Shown here: in pieces, positions 1 to 8,400 of the stretch | How the letters are laid out: the number at the start of each line of letters is the position of its first letter | Position numbering within the stretch: position 1 is the first letter of the stretch | Translations under genes and position numbers: made by a program | Notes under the pieces: model-generated | The model's database searches: none | Seen by the model: only the letters and a program-made list of their open reading frames with translations | What the model was told of the DNA's origin: nothing | Source: Spirochaetia bacterium | GTDB lineage: Bacteria > Spirochaetota > Spirochaetia > Treponematales > Breznakiellaceae | NCBI GenBank assembly: GCA_026002265.1 | Contig: BOBG01000034.1 | Coordinates: 1 to 18,556, forward strand | Direction of reading: 5' to 3' | Length of the DNA stretch: 18,556 bases

Positions 1-2298
1 CTCATAGACTGATTTTTGGAAAAAACCTTCCCGGTGTGTGGCATCAGTTACAGTTGCGTCAATTTCCTCAGATAGATACTGCTCGAGGTAGCGTGGAATA
101 TCCTCTGCCCGGAACCGGGTTTCATTAGATTGAATCCGGCCAAAAAGCCGTTCCAAAATGCCATGATATAGTATACCCAATTCGCGTTGATCGATTGTTT
201 CAACATCAGTCTGCAATTCGCCAACACCAAGCCCGCGCGTCCAAACCCATTGAAAGGGACATTGCTGATATTCATCTAAATCAGTTGGTGAAACACTAGA
301 AGTCTCAGAGTAAAGTCCGGCTTTACTCCGGGCTAGATCCCGGAATATTTTTTGATTTCCTAATCTGATACGGACTGCGTCACGAAGTAAGGGATCAACA
401 ATGGCAGATGTCCGGAAATCCGACCGGACAGGTGTGTGAGAGAGAATAGTCCGATTATTCCACCCTAGCTTTTGCGCTGCTGTTGCATGTACCGATTTGT
501 CATATTCCTTGCCGGCACTGATCAACCATTCAATTTGATAGGGATCACCTTGTACTGGTAGGTTTTCATATTTGATCTCTCCGGCCGGCACATTCTGTAA
601 CGCAGGGAGTGCGACAGTCGCACCGGAAAACGTACGATCCGAAGCTGTAAAAATCGGAATGGATCCGGAAAGCTCATAAGCCCGCACAAAAAAATCGCTC
701 ATATCCCGGTTTTGAACATCGAGAAGGTTTTTACGATCCTCCCGGAGAAAATCTACACTCGAAGGATAGCTGACAGCCGCGTCACGCTGATTGGTATTAA
801 CGATAAAATGTACCGCTGGACCGATTCCTGCTGCAACTTTATAATCATACAAGGCAACGCCGCGGAAAGGAGATTTATAGACATGGGGATGATCCTGTAC
901 ATAGGCTTGAAAAATGGGAAAAACCGGGGTTTTCTGTACAGCGCTACGCAATTTCTCTGACGATGAATCTACGGCACTTGCGGTGAATTCTTCTTCAGTT
1001 TCGATTAATTCCCGAATAAGTGTTATGGCAATGCCGGTGAGTTTCTTTGTTTCTATATTCTTTGCATTTTTATCAAAATGATGATTTTCAAATTGAGTAA
1101 ATAATGCAGATTGCAGATTTTTAAATGTTTTTGCTTCGAGAATAGCTGTTATATCTTTTTTGAGCTGAATGTAGAATTCCCGTATCTCCGGCACCGGAAC
1201 ACCGGCAAAAACCTGATGTGAGTTTTCATAGAGACTTTTTTCCCACACATCAACCTCGCCGTAATTATGTTCATTCCAACCGGAAAGGCACCGGTAACGG
1301 AGTCCTGCTTCGAGAAGCGCATCAATAAGCTTCCGGTTTTTCCATGGGAAATTCCGGTCGAGTAAAAGGTTTTTGAGCGCCCGGTATGACCATTTTTGAG
1401 AACGGCAATTGGCTAAACTTGCATAGATTCGTCCACCCGGATGCTCTGTTAATTGTTTACCATGATGAGATTCAACCGGAATATCGTATTTGTGTAATTC
1501 CTGCATCAAACGTTCAGGATCGCCGTTTCCAGCATAACTAATGACAATATCATCCAGCGCAACTCCCGCAGCGTATAAATGCCGGATCGTGAGCGCAATC
1601 CACCGGTATTCATCACCGGAAAAAGGGAAATGCAGAAAAGCTCCTGTATATGTTCCCAACGCTCCGGTAATTCTTTCGTCATAAGACTGAGGACGGGCAA
1701 TAGCATCAAGGGAAATTATCTCTTCAGACTCCAAATCATGCCGGAATTCTTCCCAATCTTCGCACAGTTCCGGAAAGAAAAGCAGATATTTTTTGTCAGA
1801 TTCAACCAGCGGCGGACGGTTCCACAATGGTTCATACCGGTTATGATCTTCCATAAATCGGATATACCGGTCATGGATACACTTAAGGTCTGCACAATAG
1901 GGATCCTCTGCGCCGGAATCCGGAGCTTTTCTTAGAATTCCATCGAGCGGAACGAGCAGCCGGGCAAGCGGCGCCACAAAGGCAGTATATGAAGAAGCAA
2001 AAGCCGGATTCACAAAATTTTTGAGAAAAGGCTCCATGGCATTCTCCGCAAGAAGTTGTGATGCAAAGAGAAAGCGCAGCGCCCGGTTAGATTTCTTCTG
2101 TTCCGGATGAGGAACACTAAAGGCTTGGTCCTTATAGGTATCCCATGCGATAAAACGCTCTTTATCAACTGCCTGACCGGTTGCCTGCGCGGACTCAAAT
2201 GCCCAAAAATCGGCTGTAACCGCTGTAGGAAACACAAAGTGTACCATGCGGAACGGTAATTGTTCACAAAGAATATCAAGAATATTTCGTTTTTCCAT
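1..2298 (-). CDS. AddB-like PD-(D/E)XK nuclease/inactive-helicase protein, C-terminal part beyond left edge
   Basis: An open frame of 766 codons runs on the minus strand from ATG at 2298 to base 1 with no stop, so the 3' end is missing. Near the visible end is a segment typical of AddB/RecB/Cas4-type nucleases: a Cys in a 'DEYQQCPFQW' motif (C680, the usual first Fe-S cysteine of AddB) followed by 'GILYHGILERLF' with H712, the conserved nuclease-domain His. The catalytic D-ExK part would lie past the edge. The N-terminus has no Walker A motif, so an ATPase-dead, AddB/RecC-like scaffold is more likely than an active helicase. By family, it would act with an AddA-type helicase in double-strand-break end processing; no addA is visible here. 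The start has only a weak GGAA upstream and lies 39 bases after the preceding minus-strand gene, suggesting co-transcription. A generic PD-(D/E)XK family protein is the alternative. Confidence 0.72.
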   Translation of the reverse strand, partial: MEKRNILDILCEQLPFRMVHFVFPTAVTADFWAFESAQATGQAVDKERFIAWDTYKDQAFSVPHPEQKKSNRALRFLFASQLLAENAMEPFLKNFVNPAFASSYTAFVAPLARLLVPLDGILRKAPDSGAEDPYCADLKCIHDRYIRFMEDHNRYEPLWNRPPLVESDKKYLLFFPELCEDWEEFRHDLESEEIISLDAIARPQSYDERITGALGTYTGAFLHFPFSGDEYRWIALTIRHLYAAGVALDDIVISYAGNGDPERLMQELHKYDIPVESHHGKQLTEHPGGRIYASLANCRSQKWSYRALKNLLLDRNFPWKNRKLIDALLEAGLRYRCLSGWNEHNYGEVDVWEKSLYENSHQVFAGVPVPEIREFYIQLKKDITAILEAKTFKNLQSALFTQFENHHFDKNAKNIETKKLTGIAITLIRELIETEEEFTASAVDSSSEKLRSAVQKTPVFPIFQAYVQDHPHVYKSPFRGVALYDYKVAAGIGPAVHFIVNTNQRDAAVSYPSSVDFLREDRKNLLDVQNRDMSDFFVRAYELSGSIPIFTASDRTFSGATVALPALQNVPAGEIKYENLPVQGDPYQIEWLISAGKEYDKSVHATAAQKLGWNNRTILSHTPVRSDFRTSAIVDPLLRDAVRIRLGNQKIFRDLARSKAGLYSETSSVSPTDLDEYQQCPFQWVWTRGLGVGELQTDVETIDQRELGILYHGILERLFGRIQSNETRFRAEDIPRYLEQYLSEEIDATVTDATHREGFFQKSVYE

Positions 2299-2337
2299 AA
2301 TAATTCCAATCAATAGGAAAGGCTGTTAGACAGTGCT

Positions 2338-3132
2338 TCACCACTTGCGAGGTACAAAGTCTTTTGGAGCTTCAACAAGACAGACAGATTCTCCAGTTAA
2401 TTCTAAGACAAAAAAACCAACGCTATGTGCATAATTCTGTACATCTGCATCAACCACGCCGCCAGCCATTGCTCCAAGCAATTTTTTTCCTTTACATTCA
2501 GCAGGTGGATACTTTTTTATCAATTCCATTCGTTTCAAATGATGATCAATATCTTTTTCCCTGTCTAGTTCCCTCTTTACCTCTACTGCCATAACATATT
2601 CACCATTTGAAAGCAGAATATCTATATCAGTTAGTTTAGTGTTATTTTCATCAAATAAAGGCACTCGCTGATATGCACGCTCAAGGTTATAATCATAAGC
2701 GTTAAATTTTTCCCACAATCTGGCGGCTATCAGCGTCTCAATGAGTTCTCCCATAGACCGATTCAAGCCGCCGACATTGTCGCATACTCTATCCACTTTT
2801 CTCGACATTCTATCAACTTCTGCCGATGTTTTATCAACTTGAGCTTGTGTTCTCTCAATTTGTGCATCAAGTGCTTTCGATCTTTTCTCAGATTCTGCTT
2901 GTCTTTTTTCGTATTCTGCCTGTCTTTTTTCATATTCTACCTGCCTTTTCTCATATTCTTTTTTATATTCTGCCTGTCTTTTTTCATATTCTACCTGCCT
3001 TTTCTCAGTTTCTGCCTGCCTTTTTTCAGTTTCTGCCCGCATCTTCTCAGTTTCTACCTGCATCTTCATGATTGCTGCCCACACATCTTCAAAAGTGAAC
3101 CCGGTCTGAGGGTGTTCTGTTATGGTTGCCAT
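2338..3132 (-). CDS. Coiled-coil protein with C-terminal PD-(D/E)XK nuclease-like domain
   Basis: 264 residues. Residues about 24-116 form a very charged coiled coil built from heptads of the type EKRQAEY, with a 4-residue register break near residue 57. Residues about 125-264 resemble the restriction-endonuclease-like fold: E129, then D169/D171 in 'TDIDILLSNGEY', then 'AVEVK' with E184 and K186, fitting the D-(E)xK catalytic core. Similar coiled-coil/nuclease-like proteins (DUF3782-type) are common in cyanobacteria and treponemes, usually as uncharacterised paralogues. The start is well supported by an AAGGAGGT ribosome-binding site 8 bases upstream. It sits directly upstream of the AddB-like gene (39-base gap), so one transcript is likely. 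Nuclease activity is inferred from the motif only; the substrate is unknown. Confidence 0.8.
   Translation of the reverse strand: MATITEHPQTGFTFEDVWAAIMKMQVETEKMRAETEKRQAETEKRQVEYEKRQAEYKKEYEKRQVEYEKRQAEYEKRQAESEKRSKALDAQIERTQAQVDKTSAEVDRMSRKVDRVCDNVGGLNRSMGELIETLIAARLWEKFNAYDYNLERAYQRVPLFDENNTKLTDIDILLSNGEYVMAVEVKRELDREKDIDHHLKRMELIKKYPPAECKGKKLLGAMAGGVVDADVQNYAHSVGFFVLELTGESVCLVEAPKDFVPRKW
2881..3057 (-). repeat. 21-bp coding tandem repeat (coiled-coil heptads)
   Basis: The stretch encoding residues 26-84 of the coiled-coil protein is a degenerate 21-bp tandem repeat (seven codons per unit), so the period comes from the protein heptad. One 12-base extra piece near residue 57 breaks the register. 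Such repeats can expand or contract by slippage without shifting the frame, changing coiled-coil length. Confidence 0.85.
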
Positions 3133-3161
3133 ACTTGCGACCTCCTTAATTAGGTTTATGT

Positions 3162-3222
3162 TAGCGTCAACTACCTATCCCCTAAAGGGGCAGGCTTGTG
3201 ATTGATTTCACAACTTTTCCTA
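3162..3222 (-). mobile_element. IS200/IS605-type right-end remnant (minus orientation)
   Basis: Read on the minus strand, this has the same order of parts as the plus-strand element ending at 5368: TAGGAAAAGTTGT, an ATCA stretch, AAGCC, a GC-rich hairpin with loop TTTA, then GGTnGTTGAC. The hairpin arms are at about 3174-3182 and 3187-3194 with one bulge. The two copies differ in stem bases but keep pairing. No transposase or tnpB frame adjoins it, so it is a solo end or decay product. Family assignment is by resemblance of the end architecture. Confidence 0.55.
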
Positions 3223-3584
3223 TTAAACACGAAAGCTTATGTTTATTGGCTTTCATAGAAAGGATACAAGTAATGAGAACTATTGTCAATAATTGTTACA
3301 ACTATTTTCGTTACGGCTTATATCCCAAAGCTGAAGTATTGGGTTGTACGCCGAATTCAGATAAAAGTAGCTATCAAGCAACCGTAAGCATTCACAGAGA
3401 ATTCCTAAACTACCAAACAAGCTGATCAGGCGATTCCGCGCTGATGACTGTAAACCCTTTTTCAAAACCTTTTCAATCAGCATATCGTCTTTGAGCTAAT
3501 TACGTTAGGCGAAGCATATACAGTCCTATTATGTGCAGTGGCGGCGTACTCCATTATTTTTTCCAAAAAATATAATTCCTGATA
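3223..3584. other. AT-rich intergenic remnant DNA, no convincing gene
   Basis: Reading frames of 65-75 codons exist on both strands but show no recognisable motif and no good ribosome-binding site. The only clear structure is the palindrome at 3312-3366. An AT hairpin near 3557-3574 lies beyond the 3' end of the minus-strand gene at 3585 and could weakly terminate it. The rest looks like decayed mobile-element DNA. Confidence 0.4.
3312..3366. repeat. Degenerate copy of a palindromic element (see 15003-15064)
   Basis: It shares TACGGCTT, a CCCA...TGGG core and then CGCCGAATT..GATAAA with the element at 15014-15066, in the same order and spacing. Outer arms CGGC/GCCG and inner arms CCCAA/TTGGG can pair. 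The core here is more eroded than in the other copy. It lies about 120 bases from the IS right-end remnant and may belong to the same element. Confidence 0.5.
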
Positions 3585-3950
3585 TTAGACTTTAGGTTTT
3601 TTTATTATTAGAATATCGCCCATGTTTGCCAGTACAGGCATATTATCCTTTTTTAATTCAATCCATTGATTAATATCATCAGTTTCACAATCATTCATTA
3701 TTCTATACTCTGACCAGCCTGTTTTTAAATCCGGTAATTCAATTATTTCATATCTTTGTACATTCTTTAATTTTAATTCATCAATCCTCTTTAACCAATT
3801 TATTGCATTATTAATTTCTTTTAATTCCGGCAATAACTGTTTATTATTTTCGTCTTTTAGCATATTTTTTATGTCAATTATTCTTTGTTCTAAATAGTGT
3901 ATTACGGTTTTCACAAAATTCATTATCCTAATTCTATTTATTTCTGTCAA
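3585..3950 (-). CDS. Small hypothetical protein
   Basis: 121 codons if started at the TTG at 3950; an ATG at 3923 would give 112 residues and has AGGAT just upstream, so the shorter form is plausible. The N-terminal two thirds are rich in Lys, Glu, Asn, Ile and Leu and look helical, with no signal peptide. The C-terminal part ends in a basic 'IIKKPKV'. I do not recognise a family. Base composition is clearly more AT-rich than the flanking housekeeping genes, which fits acquired DNA. It stands alone between remnant sequences. Confidence 0.5.
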   Translation of the reverse strand: MTEINRIRIMNFVKTVIHYLEQRIIDIKNMLKDENNKQLLPELKEINNAINWLKRIDELKLKNVQRYEIIELPDLKTGWSEYRIMNDCETDDINQWIELKKDNMPVLANMGDILIIKKPKV

Positions 3951-3983
3951 TGGTTTTCTATAATATTTTTCAAATTATAATTG

Positions 3984-4169
3984 CTATTTAAGCAGTTTGC
4001 CCCTGCCCATTTTGTCAAGCTGTTTTCCATTTTTTAAACGAAATCTGTCACCTGGATTTGGTTCATTGTGTTTCTGGAACCGTCCGGTTCGATCAATCGC
4101 GATGGCCGTTACTTTACTGAGATAGGACTGCCAATTTACACTGGAAAGCGAACTATTATCTGCGGACAC
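3984..4169 (-). CDS. Possible short basic ORF or gene fragment
   Basis: 61 codons from GTG at 4169; an in-frame stop sits two codons upstream. The C-terminal half is basic and protein-like ('RLKNGKQLDKMGRGKLLK'), while the first codons fall inside the 21-bp GGAC repeat, so the original 5' end may have been lost. There is no clear ribosome-binding site and I recognise no family. It could be a 3' remnant of a larger gene or chance. Confidence 0.22.
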   Translation of the reverse strand: MSADNSSLSSVNWQSYLSKVTAIAIDRTGRFQKHNEPNPGDRFRLKNGKQLDKMGRGKLLK

Positions 4170-4307
4170 CGGTCAGTTGTTCATGGACAATAAACCATAG
4201 TCCACGGACTTTTTACTATCAGCTACGGACGGATATATATTGTTTACGGACTATAAATTATTAGTTATAGACAAAAATCGGTTGACTCTGGACAGAGTAT
4301 AAAGTAT
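4140..4307 (+). repeat. Degenerate 21-bp direct repeat with invariant GGAC phase
   Basis: GGAC (or one-base variants) occurs at 4143 (GGAA), 4164, 4185, 4206, 4227, 4248, 4269 (AGAC) and 4290: eight occurrences exactly 21 bases apart. A typical unit reads taCGGACtataaattattag. Both strands carry stops, so this is not a coding repeat. 21 bp is two helical turns, so all copies face the same side of the DNA. The array runs into the -35/-10 region of the gene at 4330. Confidence 0.75.
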
Positions 4308-4310
4308 ATT
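4282..4310 (+). promoter_or_regulatory. Sigma-70-type promoter for the gene at 4330
   Basis: TTGACT (4282-4287), 17-base spacer, TATATT (4305-4310), with an expected start near 4317. It is followed by AAGGA (4321-4325) just before the ATG at 4330. The last two units of the 21-bp repeat overlap it. Confidence 0.6.
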
Positions 4311-4329
4311 CATCTATAAGAAGGAAACA

Positions 4330-5040
4330 ATGACAAATAGGAACGACTGGCTCCCTGGAAAACGGGACGATATTATACTCATGGCAAAGAAATGGCAAAA
4401 TTGCCTAGCCCACTCTGCCAACGATTGGAATATTCCCGAAGCACAAGTAACGGAATTTAACACTGCTCTGGCTGCTGCCACTACTACACTGGAAGCAGAA
4501 ACCGCTGACAAAAGTCCCCACAATGTTAAAGCCGCCCGGCTGGCGGTAAATTCTTTGACGACCTTGATGCGTTATATCAAAAGACACTTTTTTCTTATAC
4601 CGCCGCTCAGCGACCTTGACTTTACAGACTTACTCCTCAAGCAGCCGGACACGGTCCGTACAAGTATTCCCATAGCATCAAACCAGGGAACAGTTGCTGA
4701 ATTCAAGCCCCAAGGCGCCCATATTGTCAAACTCGTCATGACTATCATCGGCGCTCTTCCCGATGGCTCTAAGAAAAGCTGGTACGGCTATCGCATTTAC
4801 TTCGCTGTGGTTGACCCCGCCACAGTTCCGGCCCCTAACGATGTCTCATGGCGTCACCTAACCACTGCACCACAAACTGGTGCTGACCTTATCAATTCAA
4901 TCTACACTAAACACACTTCCTATACATTTGATTTTCCCGAAACTGACCGTGGTAAAACGGTCTGGTTCTGTATACGGCTGGAAAATGCTAAAGGTGGCGC
5001 CGGCCCCTGGGGACCCCTATTGTGGACGATTGTACCATAG
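4330..5040 (+). CDS. Hypothetical protein of the 'NDWLPG' treponemal family
   Basis: 236 residues starting at ATG with AAGGA upstream. Residues 1-95 are mostly helical ('NDWLPGKRDDI', then a helix-rich stretch and 'RYIKRHFFLIPPLSDLDF'). Residues about 110-236 look beta-rich and end in an FN3-like 'FPETDRGKTVWFCIRLENAK' followed by a Gly/Pro/Trp-rich tail. There is no signal peptide. I associate this architecture with a repeated family of uncharacterised proteins in treponemes and some Bacteroidetes; function is unknown. A shortened copy of this gene and its 3' flank lies at 11039-11186. Confidence 0.75.
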   Translation: MTNRNDWLPGKRDDIILMAKKWQNCLAHSANDWNIPEAQVTEFNTALAAATTTLEAETADKSPHNVKAARLAVNSLTTLMRYIKRHFFLIPPLSDLDFTDLLLKQPDTVRTSIPIASNQGTVAEFKPQGAHIVKLVMTIIGALPDGSKKSWYGYRIYFAVVDPATVPAPNDVSWRHLTTAPQTGADLINSIYTKHTSYTFDFPETDRGKTVWFCIRLENAKGGAGPWGPLLWTIVP

Positions 5041-5109
5041 AAACCGGATTAATTGAGACATAAAACTTGACAAGTCATGAAAAACTGCTTGTTTTTGATG
5101 GTTTTTACA

Positions 5110-5137
5110 TCGACAAAACAAAGTTTATTGTTATAAT
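5110..5137 (+). promoter_or_regulatory. Strong promoter in front of the structured RNA
   Basis: TCGACA (5110-5115), 16-base spacer, TATAAT (5132-5137). The predicted start near 5144 lies just before the structured segment. The transcript would run through the RNA region towards the first caspase gene at 5403. Confidence 0.6.
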
Positions 5138-5143
5138 TTTTTT

Positions 5144-5368
5144 ATCTGCTCCGCATGCAACCGGATCAGACTCCTGCTACAGCGACAGGAAGACAGGATA
5201 ACGTTGGCTTGTAGTGGACCGAGTGAAAGACCCTGGTGAGTCCGCGGAAAGAAAACGTAAAAATCCTGGTGGAATTTTTACAAAATACACTCCGTTGGGG
5301 TAGTAGAAGTGAAGTAGGAAAAGTTGTCTCGAATAATCAAGCCCATGCCTTTAGGTGTGGGTGTTGAC
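5144..5368 (+). ncRNA. Candidate omega/HEARO-type structured RNA with IS200/IS605-type right end
   Basis: This 225-base non-coding stretch has several pairable segments: TCCTG (5172-5176)/CAGGA (5186-5190); GGAC (5216-5219)/GTCC (5240-5243) enclosing GAGTGAAAGACCC; a long AT stem around CCtggtGG (about 5256-5281); and a terminal hairpin CCCATGCC-TTTA-GGTGTGGG (5342-5361), fully paired if G-U is allowed, followed by GTTGAC. The TAGGAAAAGTTGT segment plus terminal hairpin recurs at 3162-3222. The arrangement resembles guide-type omega RNAs of IscB/TnpB elements (Rfam HEARO class), but no nuclease gene is present. The alternative is a 5' leader acting on the caspase operon. Class assignment is from memory. 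Confidence 0.5.
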
Positions 5369-5390
5369 TCTAGGCTTTGGTCCAATTTAT

Positions 5391-5405
5391 GGAGGTTATT
5401 TTGTG
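5391..5405 (+). promoter_or_regulatory. Ribosome-binding site fixing a GTG start
   Basis: GGAGG (5391-5395) lies 7 bases before GTG at 5403. The frame is open upstream to 5355, but those 16 extra residues would be encoded inside the IS end hairpin. From 5405 the DNA is almost identical to the ATG start of the paralogue at 8692, so GTG 5403 is the real start. Confidence 0.85.
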
Positions 5406-8400
5406 AAAAAATTTTATGTTGTGTTTGTTGCCGTGTTTTTGCTTCCGGCGGCACTACCCGCGCAGCAGAAGTATGCGTTGGTGATTGGGAATAGTGCGTA
5501 TAACAGTAATATTGGCCGGCTCAACAACCCGGAGAATGATGCCAATGACATGGCGGCCGCGCTAACCGGGTTGGGTTTTCAGGTGGATAAGATACTAAAC
5601 GGCAGTCTTAACCAGATGGAAAGTGCGGTTCTTCGGTTGACAAGACAGCTCAGTACGAATGCCAATGCCTATGGATTTTTCTTTTATGCTGGCCATGGGG
5701 TGCAATCCGGTGGCGATAACTATCTCATTCCAGTAGATGCGGATATCCAAAGCGAATCGCTTTTGAAAGAACGGGCAATGGTGCTGCGATTTATACTTGA
5801 TAACTTGAATGAGGCAGAGGATGCGTTCAACATCGTAGTACTTGATGCGTGTCGTAACAATCCCTTTACCGACATCTGGGTGGCGAATAGTGGTGCGCAG
5901 CGTGGTATGATCCGCGGCGGGCTTTCTCCCGTGACTAGTCAACCAAGTGGTACTATTATCGCCTATGGGGCAGGTTCCGGAGAACAAGCGTCTGACGGCA
6001 GTGGGCGCAACGGACTGTATACGAGTCAACTCCTCAAAAACCTTGCAACACCGAACCTTTCGGTACGTGATATTTTTGACATCACTAGCGAAGCTGTTCA
6101 ACAGATAAGTAATAAGAAGCAAAACCCTGTGATATTCAATAGCGCTCCCGGAGCCAGAAACATTTACTTTAACCGCGGCTCCACACCGGCGCCTGCACCG
6201 GCTGTAGCGGCACTGCAAGTCCCTCGGAATGTCCGTGCCGGGACGCCGGGGACTGATTCTGTACAGCTAACTTGGGATAGCGCCGGAGTCGGCATCAGTT
6301 ACAAGGTGTACTATAATACTCAAAATAATGCATCCAGCGCGAATGCTCTGGGCGATTCAACTACCGGTACCTCTTTCAATGTAAACGGCATGGCGCAAAA
6401 TTCGACCTACTATTTCTGGGTAAGTTCCCTACAAAACGGCCGGGAAAGTGAAAAGTCGCCGGTGGTGACGGTGCGTACTGCTTCAGCTCCGGTACCGGTT
6501 CAACCGTCTATCCCGGCAAACTTCGTACGGATACCGGGTGGAACTTTCACGATGGGGAGTCCTTTGTCAGAGGTAGACAGGGATAGTAGTGAAGTCCAGC
6601 ATCGAGTGACGATAACCGGATTTTCAATGAGTAAATATGAAGTGACGCAGGAGGAGTGGTCTAATGTGATGGAGATGAATCCAAGTGATTTTAAGGGTTA
6701 TAATTTGCCGGTGGAGCGAGTGAGTTGGTATGATGCGATAGACTACTGCAATGCGAGGAGCCGGAAAGAAGGGCTAACGCCGGCGTACACGATAGATAAA
6801 AGCCGGGAAGATCCGAATAATAATGCGCCAACAAATAGTGAATATGACTGGGATAATGATACTGTCCGATGGGTAGTAACATGGAATCGGAGTGCGAATG
6901 GGTACCGGCTGCCAACCGAGGCAGAGTGGGAGTATGCCTGCCGGGCGGGAACGACAACACCGTTTAGTACCGGAACTAATATCACGACGAATCAAGCGAA
7001 TTATAATGGGGATTCTCCGTACAATGGAAATGCGAAGGGAGCGTATAGGGGCAGGACGTGGGCAGTGGGTAGCGGTACAGCGAATTCGTGGGGCTTGTAT
7101 GATATGCATGGGAACGTATATGAGTGGTGCTGGGATTGGTATGGTGACTATAGTACTGCTTCGCAGGCTGATCCCGCTGGTGCCGCTTCTGGGTCTGAGC
7201 GCGCTCTTCGTGGCGGGTGCTGGCTCGATAGCGCCCGGTTCCTGCGTTCCGCGGAGCGGGGCGGCAGCACCCCTATGGACCGTCTCAGTATCTCCGGTCT
7301 CCTCGGCTTCCGGGTCGTGCTTCCCGCCGGGATGGATGCCAGTGGTGATCGGGTTGTGCAGAATGGGACCTTGACTGCATCAACAGTAACAGCCGGAACC
7401 TTGAGAGTCAGTGGAACTGATGTGAATCAGAGTGCGAATGTGTCTGCTGGAGGGACTTTTAGCGGGAACTTTGCGGCTGGGACTTACAGCGTCAGTATGA
7501 CGTACAGTGATGGGTACGTAGAAACGCGGTCGGTAACGATAACCGGGAATGTTCCGAGTACTGAAAACTTTAGCTATCGGCCTACGCCGGTAACTGGGAC
7601 CTTGACTGCATCAGCGATAACAGCCGGAACATGGCGGGTGACCGGAGCCGGTGTGAATCAGAGTGGGTATGTGTCTGCTGGAGGGACCTTTAGTGAGACT
7701 CTTGCGGCTGGGACTTACAGCGTCACTATAACGTACAGCGATGGGAAAACCGAGACACAGTCGCTGACAATAACCGGTAATCAGACGAGCAGATTATCAT
7801 TTAGCTACCGGGCTGCGCCAACGATGCCGGCGAACTTCGTGCGGATACCGGGCGGGACTTTCACGATGGGGAGTCCTTCGTCAGAGGTAAACCGGGATAG
7901 TGATGAAATTCAGCATCGGGTGACAATAACCGGATTTTCAATGAGTAAATATGAAGTGACACAGGAGGAGTGGTCTAATGTGATGGGGACGAATCCAAGT
8001 AATTTTAAGGGTTATAATTTGCCGGTGGAGAACGTGAGTTGGTATGATGCGATAGAGTACTGCAATGCGAGGAGCCGGAAAGAAGGGCTGACGCCGGCCT
8101 ATAGCCGGAGCGGGGATAGTGTAACATGGAATCGGAGTGCGAATGGGTACCGGCTGCCGACCGAGGCAGAGTGGGAGTATGCATGCCGGGCGGGAACGAC
8201 AACACCGTTTAGTACCGGAACTAATATCACGACGAATCAAGCGAATTATGATGGGAATTATCCGTACAATGGAAATGCGAAGGGTAGCTACCGGCGACAG
8301 ACATGGGCAGTGGGTAGCGGTACAGCGAATACGTGGGGCTTGTATGATATGCATGGGAACGTGTGGGAGTGGTGCTGGGATGGGTATGGTGACTATAGTA

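Noticed and set aside
712..1935. Plus-strand frames inside the AddB-like gene
   Set aside because: The minus strand is continuously open over 766 codons with family motifs; the plus-strand frames have no motif or ribosome-binding site.
2826..3153. Phe/Leu-rich plus-strand frames that look like membrane proteins
   Set aside because: They are the antisense of the Lys/Glu heptad repeat of the coiled-coil gene, which always gives Phe/Leu/Ser-rich mirror translations.
3198..3483. Overlapping 65-75-codon frames on both strands in the 3.2-3.5 kb region
   Set aside because: No motif, no ribosome-binding site, and they overlap the degenerate palindrome; treated as non-coding remnant DNA.
5355..5402. 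Upstream extension of the large caspase/FGE gene from an earlier GTG
   Set aside because: The extra 16 codons lie in the IS-type end hairpin, lack a ribosome-binding site and are not shared with the paralogue; GTG 5403 has GGAGG and matches the paralogue's start.
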